Shown here piece after piece: positions 1 through 6,963 of a DNA stretch of 33,603 nucleotides. Made by a program: the position numbers and the translations under genes. A model generated the notes under the pieces. The model had not been told where the DNA came from. It did no database searches and saw nothing but the letters and a program-made list of their open reading frames with translations. Source of the DNA: Streptomyces altiplanensis (lineage in GTDB: Bacteria > Actinomycetota > Actinomycetes > Streptomycetales > Streptomycetaceae); contig RHMC01000077.1 in assembly GCA_003719395.1 (NCBI GenBank), forward strand, positions 1-33,603, given 5' to 3'. How positions within the stretch are numbered: the first letter of the stretch is position 1; every line of letters begins with the position of its first letter.

Positions 1-2
1 CC

Positions 3-695
3 GGCGGTCGGCGCCACGCCGGTGTGCTGCTGCTCAACGACGGCGGCGAGGACACCACCGTGCGGCAGTCGCACGACGACAAGTCCGTGGTGGCCGAGAG
101 CGACAGCCCCAGCGAACCGGCGACCGGAACCCCCGGCACCTCCACGTCCCCCACTCCCACCCCCACCGCGTCCCCGTCCCCCTCGGCCTCCGAGACCGGG
201 ACCGCGCCGAGCCCGTCCGCGACCTCCGCCCCGCCGGCGCCCTCCGAAGTGCCCGCCGGCTACCGGAGGGTGACGGACCCGGCCGGTTTCTCCCTCGCCG
301 TACCGGAGGTCTGGTCCCGCCAGAGCGCCGACCGCGGCCAGATCACCTACGCCGGTTCCACCGGGATGGAGCACCTGCTCGTCGGTGTCGTCTCCGACCC
401 CCCGTACGCCTCCTCGTACGAGAACTTCCTGACCATCGAGAAGAAGGCCAGGGCGAATCAGAAGGACTTCCGGCGCCTGCGCCTGGAACGGAACACCTTC
501 CAGGGCCGGCCGGGCGCGATCTGGGAGTACACGTTCACGGACAAGCAGACGGGCGAGACCCTGCACGCGATCGACCAGGGCTACATCGCGGAGAACGGCA
601 CCGACTACTCGGTCTACACCAAGGCACGGGACCGCGACTGGCAGTACGCCCGCCAGACCTTCGACACCGCGCTGGCGACCTGGACCCTCGACTGA
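3..695 (+). CDS. Secreted/extracellular domain protein, 3' end only (possibly the tail of a Ser/Thr kinase or lipoprotein)
   Basis: The reading frame is open from the window edge to TGA at 693..695, so the gene starts outside. A short hydrophobic Val-Leu-Leu-Leu stretch at about position 24 could end a membrane segment. It is followed by some 60 residues rich in Pro, Ser and Thr, a typical low-complexity linker. A globular C-terminal domain of about 145 residues then begins near 'GYRRVTDPAGFSLAVP'. That domain resembles the extracellular tails seen on many Streptomyces membrane kinases and anchored proteins; this assignment is from general resemblance only. No kinase motif lies inside the window. 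Frame 1 upstream of position 24 also reads plausibly as the start of a hydrophobic segment, so one more missing base near position 24 is possible. A GTG at 24 exists but has no convincing ribosome site. Confidence 0.6.
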   Translation, partial: GGRRHAGVLLLNDGGEDTTVRQSHDDKSVVAESDSPSEPATGTPGTSTSPTPTPTASPSPSASETGTAPSPSATSAPPAPSEVPAGYRRVTDPAGFSLAVPEVWSRQSADRGQITYAGSTGMEHLLVGVVSDPPYASSYENFLTIEKKARANQKDFRRLRLERNTFQGRPGAIWEYTFTDKQTGETLHAIDQGYIAENGTDYSVYTKARDRDWQYARQTFDTALATWTLD

Positions 696-703
696 CCCGC
701 CCA

Positions 704-716
704 CCCTTCGGAAGGG
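704..716 (+). terminator. Small UUCG-loop hairpin after the first gene
   Basis: CCCTTCGGAAGGG lies 8 bases after the stop codon. It forms a short GC-rich stem around a UUCG-type loop. It has no T tract, so it could be a weak intrinsic terminator or an RNA-stabilising hairpin. Confidence 0.3.
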
Positions 717-733
717 CGCTCGGTACGCCCCAA

Positions 734-764
734 TAGACTGCCTTCGACCTGTGCCCCCGGGCAC
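734..764 (+). promoter_or_regulatory. Possible -10 hexamer and short inverted repeat before the reductase gene
   Basis: TAGACT at 734..739 fits an actinobacterial -10 element, but no good -35 sits upstream. GTGCCC/GGGCAC arms at 751..764 form a small inverted repeat about 30 bases before the GTG start at 795. The site is suggestive only. Confidence 0.25.
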
Positions 765-794
765 GCGACGTCGAGTCTTACGGGAGATCCCGCC

Positions 795-2077
795 GTGACC
801 GAGCCCCTCTCCGAGCACACCGCAGATGTGATCGTCGTCGGGGCCGGACCCGCCGGCTCCACGACCGCCTACTACCTGGCGAAGGCCGGACTCGACGTCC
901 TGCTGCTGGAGAAGACCGCGTTCCCGCGCGAGAAGGTCTGCGGCGACGGCCTGACGCCCCGCGCCACCAAGCAGCTGGTCTCGATGGGCATCGACATCTC
1001 CGAAGAGGCGGGCTGGCTGCGCAACAAGGGCCTGCGCATCATCGGCGGCGGCGTACGCCTCCAGCTCGACTGGCCGGACCTGGCCTCGTACCCGGACTAC
1101 GGACTCGTCCGCAAGCGCGACGACTTCGACGAGCAGCTCGCCCGCCAGGCCCAGAAGGCGGCGCCCGCCTGTACGAGCGCTGCAACGTCGGCGAGCCGGT
1201 CCTCGACCCCCGCACGGGCCGGATCACCGGCGTCAAGGCCAAGCTCGGCGAGGAGAAGACCCCGGTCACCTTCCACGCCCCGCTGGTCGTCGCGGCCGAC
1301 GGCAACTCGACCCGCCTCTCCCTCGCCATGGGCCTGCACCGCATGGAGGACCGCCCGATGGGCGTAGCGGTCCGTACGTACTTCACCTCCCCCCGCCACG
1401 ACGACGACTACCTGGAGTCCTGGCTGGAGCTGTGGGACCGCCGGGGCCCGCAGGACCGCCTGCTCCCCGGCTACGGCTGGATCTTCGGCATGGGCGACGG
1501 CACGTCCAACGTCGGTCTCGGCATCCTCAACTCCTCCAAGGCGTTCAAGGAGCTGGACTGGCGCGAGGTGCTCAAGGCGTGGTGCGCGTCGATGCCGGAG
1601 GACTGGGGCTACACCCCGGACAACATGACGATGCCGATCCGCGGCGCCGCGCTCCCGATGGCCTTCAACCGCCAGCCCCACTACACCAAGGGCCTGCTCC
1701 TCGTGGGTGACGCGGGCGGCATGGTGAACCCGTTCAACGGCGAGGGCATCGCGTACGCCATGGAGTCGGGCCAGATCGCCGCCGACGTCATCGTCCAGGC
1801 CCACGCCCGCGCGACCCCCGCCCAGCGCGAACTCGCCCTCCACGCCTACCCGAAGATCCTCAAGGAGACGTACGGCGGCTACTACACGATGGGCCGCGCC
1901 TTCGTGAAGCTCATCGGCAACCCGAAGGTCATGAAGATCGCGACCCAGCGCGGCCTGACGCACCCGGTGCTGATGAAGTTCACGCTGAAGATGCTGGCCA
2001 ACCTGACCGACCCGACGGGCGGCGACGCGATGGACCGCATCATCAACGGCCTGGCCAAGGTCGCGCCGAACTCCTGA
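795..2077 (+). CDS. Geranylgeranyl reductase family FAD-dependent oxidoreductase (probable menaquinone reductase), one frameshift
   Basis: The GTG start at 795 is followed by a dinucleotide-binding fold, with GAGPAG in residues 10-25 and an acidic residue ending the second strand ('LLLEK'). Next comes the family signature around 'REKVCGDGLTPRA'. The C-terminal half has 'LLVGDAGGMVNPFNGEGI', the second FAD-contact motif of the geranylgeranyl reductase/PHBH-like fold. Family members hydrogenate isoprenoid chains; mycobacterial MenJ reduces one unit of the menaquinone tail. Streptomyces make partly saturated menaquinones, so a menaquinone role upstream of complex I genes is a reasonable inference. 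The frame breaks at about 1158..1163: 'aaggcg-gcgcccgc' lacks one G, and restoring it gives an unbroken 427-aa protein. The second part then reads ARLYERCNVGEPVLDPRTG onward. This looks like a sequencing indel rather than decay. Confidence 0.88.
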
Positions 2078-2126
2078 CACCTGAGGGCGGACGGGCGGCG
2101 TGCAGGTGGTGAGCCCCGCAGGAGCT

Positions 2127-2147
2127 GCTCACCGCCTGGCGGTGAGC
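2127..2147. terminator. Perfect 9-bp inverted repeat with 3-base loop
   Basis: GCTCACCGC (2127..2135) and GCGGTGAGC (2139..2147) are exact reverse complements with loop CTG. The repeat lies 50 bases after the reductase stop and covers the stop codon of the opposing AraC remnant. It suits a bidirectional terminator between convergent genes, although there is no T tract. Confidence 0.45.
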
Positions 2148-2640
2148 GCGTAGCGTCCGGGGGTGGTACCCACGTGGCGGGCGAAGTGCCGGTTCAGATG
2201 CGCCTGGTCGTAGAACCCCACCGCCGTGGCGACATCGGCGGGCCGTCGGCCGGCGAGCAGGAGCCGGCGTGCCCGGTCGATGCGTTTGCCGGTCAGGTAG
2301 GTGTGCGGCGGCAGGCCGTACGTCTGCGTGAAGCACCGGATCAGGTGGGTGGGGTGGGCGTGCAGAATCGCCGCCGCTTCGTCCAGGGGTACTCCGCCGG
2401 ATATGCGGGAGTCGAGCAGTTCGCGCAGTGCGGCGGCGAGCCGCCCTGCCTCGCGGCCCGGTGACCGGAGCCGCGGGGCGTCGAGGTGGAGGAGCAGCCG
2501 CTCGCGGACGAAGGCCGGCCGGGACTCGGCCTCGAACTCGTCTCCCGTACCGGCGAGGGTCGCGTGCAGCTGGTGGATGCGGCGGCGCAGCAGCCCGTCG
2601 CTGTGGACCGGGCCGACTGACGAGGTCAGGCGCGGGGCAG
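2129..2640 (-). pseudogene. AraC-family regulator, N-terminally truncated remnant
   Basis: The minus strand, ending at the stop 2129..2131, encodes about 165 residues of an AraC C-terminal half in one frame. 'VHSDGLLRRRIHQLHATL' forms the linker. A two-helix-turn-helix DNA-binding domain follows, with 'PLDEAAAILHAHPTHLIRCF', 'GLPPHTYLTGKRIDRARRLL', 'DVATAVGFYDQAHLNRHF' and 'GTTPGRYAL'. There is no ATG, GTG or TTG in this frame that would give a sensible start, and the N-terminal ligand-binding domain is missing. Upstream the frame runs into the DUF397 gene in another frame. The DNA-binding half is well preserved, which suggests recent truncation, perhaps when the XRE-DUF397 pair arrived beside it. 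An unrecognised indel cannot restore it because no sensor-domain sequence is present. Confidence 0.72.
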
Positions 2641-2841
2641 CCGGTCGTCCTTCACGGCGGAGACGAAGGACGACCAGGCGGTCACGTCGAAGAGGAGCGC
2701 GGGACCGCCGGAGATCTTGCTGTCCCGTACGGGCATGACGCCGGGCAGGCCGTCGGTGACTTCCAGGCAGCTACCGCCATCCGAATTGCTGTACGACGAC
2801 TTGCGCCATGCCGCAGCGCCCAGATCATGCGCATTGTTCAT
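2626..2841 (-). CDS. DUF397 protein (partner of the XRE regulator)
   Basis: This 71-aa protein has the DUF397 pattern: 'AAWRKSSYSNSDGGSCLEV' near residues 10-28, a central 'VRDSKISGGPALLFD', and 'AWSSFVSAVK' near the C terminus. The ATG at 2841 overlaps the stop of the upstream XRE gene in an ATGA arrangement, so the two are translationally coupled. DUF397 proteins are small, numerous in Streptomyces, and nearly always sit beside an XRE/DUF5753 gene. Some pairs affect development and antibiotic production, and some are proposed to act like toxin-antitoxin modules. The biochemical role of this copy is unknown. The start is set by the coupling overlap, although a longer open frame extends upstream. 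Confidence 0.88.
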   Translation of the reverse strand: MNNAHDLGAAAWRKSSYSNSDGGSCLEVTDGLPGVMPVRDSKISGGPALLFDVTAWSSFVSAVKDDRLPRA

Positions 2842-3683
2842 TGTTTGTAGTCCTCCGCCACCGATTCGATCAGGGCCAGGGACGCCTCCGGTGACAGCGC
2901 GGCGGCCCGGATCAGATCGTAGGTCAGCTGATACTTCGCGACCAGCGCGGGAGAGTCCAACAGCTGCCCCGAGTACTGCCCTTCCGAGTAAGCGACGGGT
3001 GGTGCGTCCTCGAAGGTCATCAGCACGAACATGCTGCCGCTTGCGGCGTGCGCATTTGCACTGAACGGAAGTACCTGAACCAGGATGCGCTCGCGGCGAA
3101 CCAGGCTCGCGAGGTGCGTCAGCTGGCGAGCCAGGAGCGCCTGCCCACCCACGGGCACCCGGAGGACAGTCTCGTGCAGCACTACCCACAACACGGGCTT
3201 TGTTGGCTCATCGAGCAGGGCCGCACGGTCAGTCCTAGCCCTGATCCGAGTCTCCACCAGGGCGCTGTCCAGCAGAAGCGATGCGGACGGTGCCATCAGA
3301 GCACGCGCGTATTCCTCGGTCTGGAGCAGACCAGGAATCCGAGTGGGCGCGTACTCGCTGATGGTGAGGGCTTCGACCTCAAGTGCCGCCGCGTCCGCGA
3401 AATAGGGGGCGTGCGGGCTGCTGTCGATGAGCTCCCTGCACATGCGGGTGAGCAGTCCGTCCGTCCCCAGCTCGCTGTCGATGCGCTGCGCGAGGTCGAG
3501 CTGGGGCTTGCGGACGGCGGCCTCGATCTGGCCGATGTACGTCCCCGAGACGTAGACCCGTTCCCCGAGCTGCTGCTGGGTGAGCGCTACCGCTTCTCGC
3601 TGTCGCTTGAGTTCGGAGCCGAAGAACGGCCACCCGACCTTGCCCTGAGCGAAGCTCAGGCCTTTGTTTGGCTTGCTCACCAC
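2838..3683 (-). CDS. XRE-family helix-turn-helix regulator with DUF5753 domain
   Basis: This 281-aa protein has an N-terminal XRE helix-turn-helix at about residues 22-75 ('LKRQREAVALTQQQLGERVYVSGTYIGQIEAAVRKP' region, with the usual T-Q-Q-L-G turn). The DUF5753 region follows to the C terminus, including 'PGLLQTEEYARALM' and 'VLPFSANAHAASGSMFVLMTF'. These motifs are standard for WhiJ/AbaA-OrfB-like proteins of Streptomyces. The start is one of two tandem GTG codons (3683 or 3680), preceded by GGGGAG. The gene is coupled to the DUF397 gene and divergent from a small ORF 53 bases away. It probably binds DNA and controls its own pair; the target is not evident. Confidence 0.9.
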   Translation of the reverse strand: MVSKPNKGLSFAQGKVGWPFFGSELKRQREAVALTQQQLGERVYVSGTYIGQIEAAVRKPQLDLAQRIDSELGTDGLLTRMCRELIDSSPHAPYFADAAALEVEALTISEYAPTRIPGLLQTEEYARALMAPSASLLLDSALVETRIRARTDRAALLDEPTKPVLWVVLHETVLRVPVGGQALLARQLTHLASLVRRERILVQVLPFSANAHAASGSMFVLMTFEDAPPVAYSEGQYSGQLLDSPALVAKYQLTYDLIRAAALSPEASLALIESVAEDYKQ

Positions 3684-3736
3684 TGGACTCCCCTGCGTTT
3701 CAACGCCGTTGTTGCCCGCTGTCCCCTAGCCATCGT

Positions 3737-3976
3737 ATGCACACAGCGCAACGATCGGACACGGAAAGCGACGGATCGAACGAGGCAAGGGGCAGGGATG
3801 AACGCACCACGGAGGAGCGAGGCGCGGCGCAGCTCGCGGAGCTGATGGCGGACTACGGAACGGACGGCGTCCTCCGGCTCGACGCGGCCGGGGAGCCGGC
3901 GGAGGGGGCGGAGCTGCCGCCCGGGTCGATGGAGTACCCGCCGTGCCGCTGCCCTCGCTGCCGGGACGACGCTTGA
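3737..3976 (+). CDS. Small hypothetical protein with C-terminal Cys-X-Cys-Pro-X-Cys
   Basis: This is a 79-aa ORF, ATG 3737 to TGA 3976. From 'AAQLAELMADYGTDGVLRLD' onward nearly every third codon base is G or C, which supports real coding in this frame; the first 30 codons are less biased, so the true start is uncertain. The C terminus has 'PPCRCPRCRDD', three closely spaced cysteines that could bind zinc. The central 'GVLRLDAAGEPAEGAELPPGS' has no domain I can name. It is divergent from the XRE regulator with only 53 bases between, suggesting a shared control region. Function unknown. Confidence 0.5.
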   Translation: MHTAQRSDTESDGSNEARGRDERTTEERGAAQLAELMADYGTDGVLRLDAAGEPAEGAELPPGSMEYPPCRCPRCRDDA

Positions 3977-4017
3977 GCTTCGGGAAGCGAGGTGCGAGCG
4001 CCTTTTGCTGGGAATGG

Positions 4018-4040
4018 TGGGTGGGGATTCCTCCCACCCA
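4018..4040 (+). terminator. 8-bp hairpin after the small Cys-rich ORF
   Basis: TGGGTGGG (4018..4025) pairs exactly with CCCACCCA (4033..4040) across a 7-base loop, 42 bases after the stop at 3976. It lies in a gene-free stretch (3977..4209) and suits a terminator. Confidence 0.4.
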
Positions 4041-4144
4041 TCCTCCCTGTGGTGCGCCAACTGACCGGCGTACCGGCGCAGATGACTTTTTGTGATCAGG
4101 TCGCCACACAGAGCTGTTGCCGTGTAGCGTGCGGCACAGCAAAC

Positions 4145-4181
4145 GACCCCCATGCGGTGTTACCAGCACCACACGGGGGTC
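4145..4181. repeat. 15-bp stem-loop, fully pairing only as a minus-strand RNA
   Basis: Arms 4145..4159 and 4167..4181 match at 13 of 15 positions around a 7-base loop. The two mismatches are A/C on the plus strand, which become G-U wobbles if the minus strand is transcribed, so a minus-strand RNA would be fully paired. The element sits 28 bases before the ATG at 4210. It could be a terminator for antisense transcription, a leader hairpin or an operator. No other feature was seen in 4041..4144. Confidence 0.4.
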
Positions 4182-4209
4182 TGACCAACAAGATCGTGGA
4201 GCCGATCTC

Positions 4210-4599
4210 ATGGCTGTTCAGCAGCTTAGCCGCGCCGCCCTGCACGCGCCCGCCCATCCGATGGCCAAGCCCGGATTCGGGAAGCGGTCCGCGCCCGACC
4301 AAGAGCCCCGTCGCGGACGGGACTTCGCACACTTGCCCAAGCGTGAAGCGGCGATCGCCGGGTACATCGACCGGCTGCCCGACGGCGCCGACATCTCGAT
4401 CAAGACGCTGGCCAGGGAGCTGGACGACTTCGGCCAGTGCGCCGTCGGCACCGCACTGCGCAGGCTCTCCGAGGCCGGGCACCTGCGGCGCGTACGCCGG
4501 GACGTGCAGGACGCGGAAGGCGCGCGGTGGGTCTACCGCACCTATTTCACCCGCACCGCGCGCCCCGACGCCTGGTGGGCCGCGTTCCTCGAGCGGTGA
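4210..4599 (+). CDS. Putative winged-helix DNA-binding protein
   Basis: This 129-aa protein has an ATG at 4210; a second Met 18 codons on is an alternative start. The N-terminal 45 residues are basic and probably flexible. Residues about 50-95 ('REAAIAGYIDRLPDGADISI', then 'LARELDDFGQCAVGTALRRL' and 'GHLRRVR') have the spacing of a winged helix-turn-helix with the wing following 'RRVRRDV'. The C terminus is 'YRTYFTRTARPDAWWAAFLE'. I recognise the style as a conserved Streptomyces MarR-like or replication-type wHTH but cannot name the family. The stop overlaps the next gene's GTG (GTGA), so the two are likely one operon with coupled translation. A large stem-loop lies just upstream. Confidence 0.7.
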   Translation: MAVQQLSRAALHAPAHPMAKPGFGKRSAPDQEPRRGRDFAHLPKREAAIAGYIDRLPDGADISIKTLARELDDFGQCAVGTALRRLSEAGHLRRVRRDVQDAEGARWVYRTYFTRTARPDAWWAAFLER

Positions 4600-5084
4600 C
4601 GTTTCCGCAGTCCGGGACGGCCGACCCCGCGCCCGCGCGGGAACCCGACGCGCGTGGCCGCGACGCCCTCGCCCGGCTCGTGCACAGCCATCCCCAACTC
4701 GCCCTGTCCGCAGTGGAGTGCGAGGCGCTGGCCGCTCTGGCCGGGGACTGGTTCCGGCGGGGCGCCACCGAGGCGCAGCTCGTGCGGGCCGTCGCCGCGA
4801 TGCTGCCCGACCCCGTCCGGCACCCGTTCGGCTTCGTACAGAGCCGGCTGATCACGAAGCTGCCGCCGGTGCCCCCGGCCCCCGCCCAGGGCCGGTACGT
4901 CATGGAGTGCACGGACTGCCACGCCCCCGGTACGCCGGAATCCCTGCCCGGCGGCCTGTGCCGGATCTGCCGCAGCGAGCCGTGCGTACGCCAGGACGAC
5001 GGCCTCCCGGCCGACGTCGTACACGGAAAGGCGGCCCGGCTCCGGGAAGCCCTCCGTACGCACAGACTCCGCCCGGCGCCCTGA
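4596..5084 (+). CDS. Hypothetical protein with zinc-ribbon-like cysteines, coupled to the wHTH gene
   Basis: This 162-aa protein starts at the GTG at 4596, chosen because it overlaps the preceding stop (GTGA) and because coding bias starts there. Residues 20-90 are predicted helical ('DALARLVHSHPQLALSAVEC', 'LAALAGDWFRRGATEAQLVR') and read like a helical helper domain. Near the C terminus Cys105, Cys108, Cys122, Cys125 and Cys130 form two C-x-x-C pairs plus one ('CTDCHAPG', 'LCRICRSEPC'), consistent with a zinc ribbon. Partnered with the winged-helix protein, it may act in the same DNA or RNA transaction, but that is inference. No family name is offered. Confidence 0.7.
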   Translation: MTFPQSGTADPAPAREPDARGRDALARLVHSHPQLALSAVECEALAALAGDWFRRGATEAQLVRAVAAMLPDPVRHPFGFVQSRLITKLPPVPPAPAQGRYVMECTDCHAPGTPESLPGGLCRICRSEPCVRQDDGLPADVVHGKAARLREALRTHRLRPAP

Positions 5085-5105
5085 GCCGTCCCGGCCGGAC
5101 GTGGC

Positions 5106-5839
5106 TCAGGCGGTGCTGTCCGAGGGCGTTCCGGGTTTCGTGTGGAGGACTTCGCGGGCCTGCTCCGCGGCCCGGATGGTGCTCTCGGAGACGAAGTCGA
5201 GGAAGCGGGCGACGTTCTCCAGGCGGGCGGCGGCCGGGGTGCCGGGGCCGAGGACGCCGACGCCCTGCCGTGCGGTCTCTATGACCTGGACGAGGGACCG
5301 GGCGCTGGCGATCGTCGACTGGTACCAGATGTCGTCGTCGACGACGTAGCGCTCGCGGCGGCGTTCGTCGCGTTCTCGGCGGACGAAGCTCTGGCTCTCC
5401 AGGAACGCGATCGCTTTGGAGACGGACGCCGGGCTGACCTGGAGGCGCTGGACGAGTTCGGACGCGGTGAGGCTGCCGGGTCGCTGAGGGTGAGGCAGGC
5501 CATCACCCGGGACATCATCTTGGGCATGCCCGAAGCCATGAGGACGGTGGTGAACGTCTCCTCGTACTCGCGCACCGCCTCGGCGTCGAGTCCGTAGGGC
5601 TGCGGGGGCGCCTCCGGCCCCCGGGGCGCGGCCTGCCCGCGCCGGTGGGTGCGGCGTTCGGTGGCGCGGTGGGCGAGGTCGGCGCGGTAGGTGGTGGGGC
5701 CGCCGTTGCGCATCACCTCGCGCGTGATCGTCGAGGTGGGGCGGTCGAGGCGTCTGGCGATCTCCGCATAGGCGAGCCCGTCGGCCAGTCCCAGCGCGAT
5801 CTGCTGGCGTTCCTGCTGGGTGAGTCTGCCTCCCGGCAT
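5106..5839 (-). CDS. Chimeric HTH regulator (IS30-type N-terminal HTH plus MarR/GbsR-like domain), one frameshift
   Basis: The start ATG at 5839 follows a good AAGGAGA. Residues 6-45 ('LTQQERQQIALGLADGLAYA', 'EIARRLDRPTSTITREVMRN') match the helix-turn-helix found at the N terminus of IS30-type transposases. After a linker, a MarR/GbsR-like winged helix begins near 'MASGMPKMMSRVMACLTLSD' and continues in another frame as 'GSLTASELVQRLQVSPASVS', then 'AIAFLESQSFVRRERDERRR', and a helical C-terminal region. The frame changes near 5478..5481. Adding one base gives an unbroken 244-aa protein with a natural 'LSDSGSLTASE' junction, so a sequencing indel is likely. It is divergent from the DUF4097 gene, with repeated TGCAACG sites between them that are the probable operators. 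Confidence 0.8.
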
Positions 5840-5894
5840 CGCGGTCTCCTTCGTGGTCCGTGGTGTCGCCAGCATAGCGTTCGCCTTCAATCCA

Positions 5895-6018
5895 TTGCAA
5901 CGAGCAGGATGAGGGCTGTTGCATTACGGTCAGGATCGTTGCAACGATTTCTCGGCTCTTACCTGGTGTTATTGGGTTTACGTGCAACGAAGTTATTGCC
6001 GGAACTTTGAATGCAACG
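5895..6018. promoter_or_regulatory. Array of TGCAACG operator-like sites between divergent genes
   Basis: TGCAACG occurs at 5896, 5940, 5983 and 6012, all on the plus strand, with a related TGTTGCA at 5917. The copy at 5935..5948 is a perfect 14-bp palindrome, ATCGTTGCAACGAT. The first three spacings are close to four helical turns (44 and 43 bp), the last 29 bp. The whole 222-bp intergenic region is AT-richer than its neighbours. Placement between an HTH regulator and its divergent neighbour suggests autoregulatory operators. Confidence 0.6.
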
Positions 6019-6061
6019 TAGCGTTTTGGTCATCGGAAACAACGAACCCAAGGAGCGCGCC

Positions 6062-6733
6062 ATGCAGAAGTTCGCCACCCCCGCCCCGGTCTCCGCCGTC
6101 CTCGACATCCCCGCGGGACGCATCCGGTTCATCGCCGCCGACCGCACCGACACCACGGTCGAGGTCCTGCCCGCGGACGCCGCCAAGAGCCGCGACGTGA
6201 AGGCGGCGGAGCAGACCACGGTCGAATACGGCGACGGTGTCCTGCGGATCGGGGCCGCACCGGCCAAGAACCGGATCCTCGGCCACTCCGGATCCGTCGA
6301 GGTGACCATCCAGCTGCCCGCCGGCTCCCGCGTCGAAGCGAAGGTGGCCGGCGCCGAGTTCCGGGGCGTCGGACGGCTCGGCGACGTCGCCTTCGAGGGC
6401 GCGCAGGCCACGGTCAAGCTCGACGAGACCGCGAGCGCCCGTCTCGCCCTCCTCGACGGCGACGTCTCGATCGGCCGCCTGGGCGGCCCCGCGGAGATCA
6501 GCACCCAGAAGGGCGACCTCCGCATCACCGAGGCCGTGCGCGGGACGGTCACACTGCGCACCGAGTCCGGCGAGATCTCGGTCGGCGCCGCCCGCGGAGT
6601 CTCCGCCTCCCTGGACGCCGGCACCGCCTACGGCCGGATCCACAACGCGCTCAAGAACACCGACGGCGCCGCCGCCGGCCTGAACATCCACGCGACCACC
6701 GCCTACGGCGACATCACCGCCCGCAGCCTCTGA
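6062..6733 (+). CDS. DUF4097-family protein
   Basis: This 223-aa protein starts at ATG 6062, preceded by AAGGAG. Upstream in-frame Met codons lie in the operator region and are less likely. Short beta-strand repeats run through the protein: 'PAGRIRFIAADRTDTTVEVL', 'GSVEVTIQLPAGSRVEAKVA', 'KGDLRITEAVRGTVTLRTES' and 'GEISVGAARGVSASLDAGTA'. They are typical of the DUF4097 right-handed beta-helix-like fold (bactofilin/LiaF-like style). No signal peptide or membrane segment is visible, so it is probably cytoplasmic. The molecular role of the family is poorly defined. It is divergent from the chimeric HTH regulator, which probably controls it, and is followed after 81 bases by a truncated serine-hydrolase gene. 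Confidence 0.85.
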   Translation: MQKFATPAPVSAVLDIPAGRIRFIAADRTDTTVEVLPADAAKSRDVKAAEQTTVEYGDGVLRIGAAPAKNRILGHSGSVEVTIQLPAGSRVEAKVAGAEFRGVGRLGDVAFEGAQATVKLDETASARLALLDGDVSIGRLGGPAEISTQKGDLRITEAVRGTVTLRTESGEISVGAARGVSASLDAGTAYGRIHNALKNTDGAAAGLNIHATTAYGDITARSL

Positions 6734-6814
6734 GAGGGGCACCCCGCGGAGATCCCGTCCGTGATCCCGTCCGTCCAGTCGAATTCCGTAACAGTTCTGA
6801 AGGAGCACACCACC

Positions 6815-6963
6815 ATGTCCAGCACTCTTGCCGACCAGGACCGCCCGGAGCTGCAGAAGGCCATCGAGGAGATGGTCGAGTCCGGTTTCACCGGGGTGAC
6901 GATGCGCGTGCACGACGAGCGGGGCGAGTGGGTCGGCAGCGCCGGGGTGCGCAAGCTGGGCGG
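6815..6963 (+). pseudogene. Serine hydrolase (beta-lactamase-related), N-terminal remnant
   Basis: The ATG at 6815 follows GAAGGAG at a slightly long spacing. The first 48 residues, including 'DRPELQKAIEEMVESGFTGV' and 'RVHDERGEWVGSAGVRKLGG', match the N terminus of Streptomyces class C beta-lactamase-related serine hydrolases. The protein should continue for 300 or more residues with S-x-x-K, Y-x-N and H-x-G motifs, but none appear in any frame downstream. After about 6963 the frame stays open but turns into Arg/Pro/Ala-rich sequence of no evident family. The 3' part has therefore been deleted or replaced. It was probably co-transcribed with the DUF4097 gene. Confidence 0.6.

Noticed and set aside
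5106..5839. IS30 transposase
   Set aside because: Only the N-terminal helix-turn-helix is IS30-like. There is no DDE catalytic domain or terminal inverted repeat; the remainder is a MarR-like regulator.
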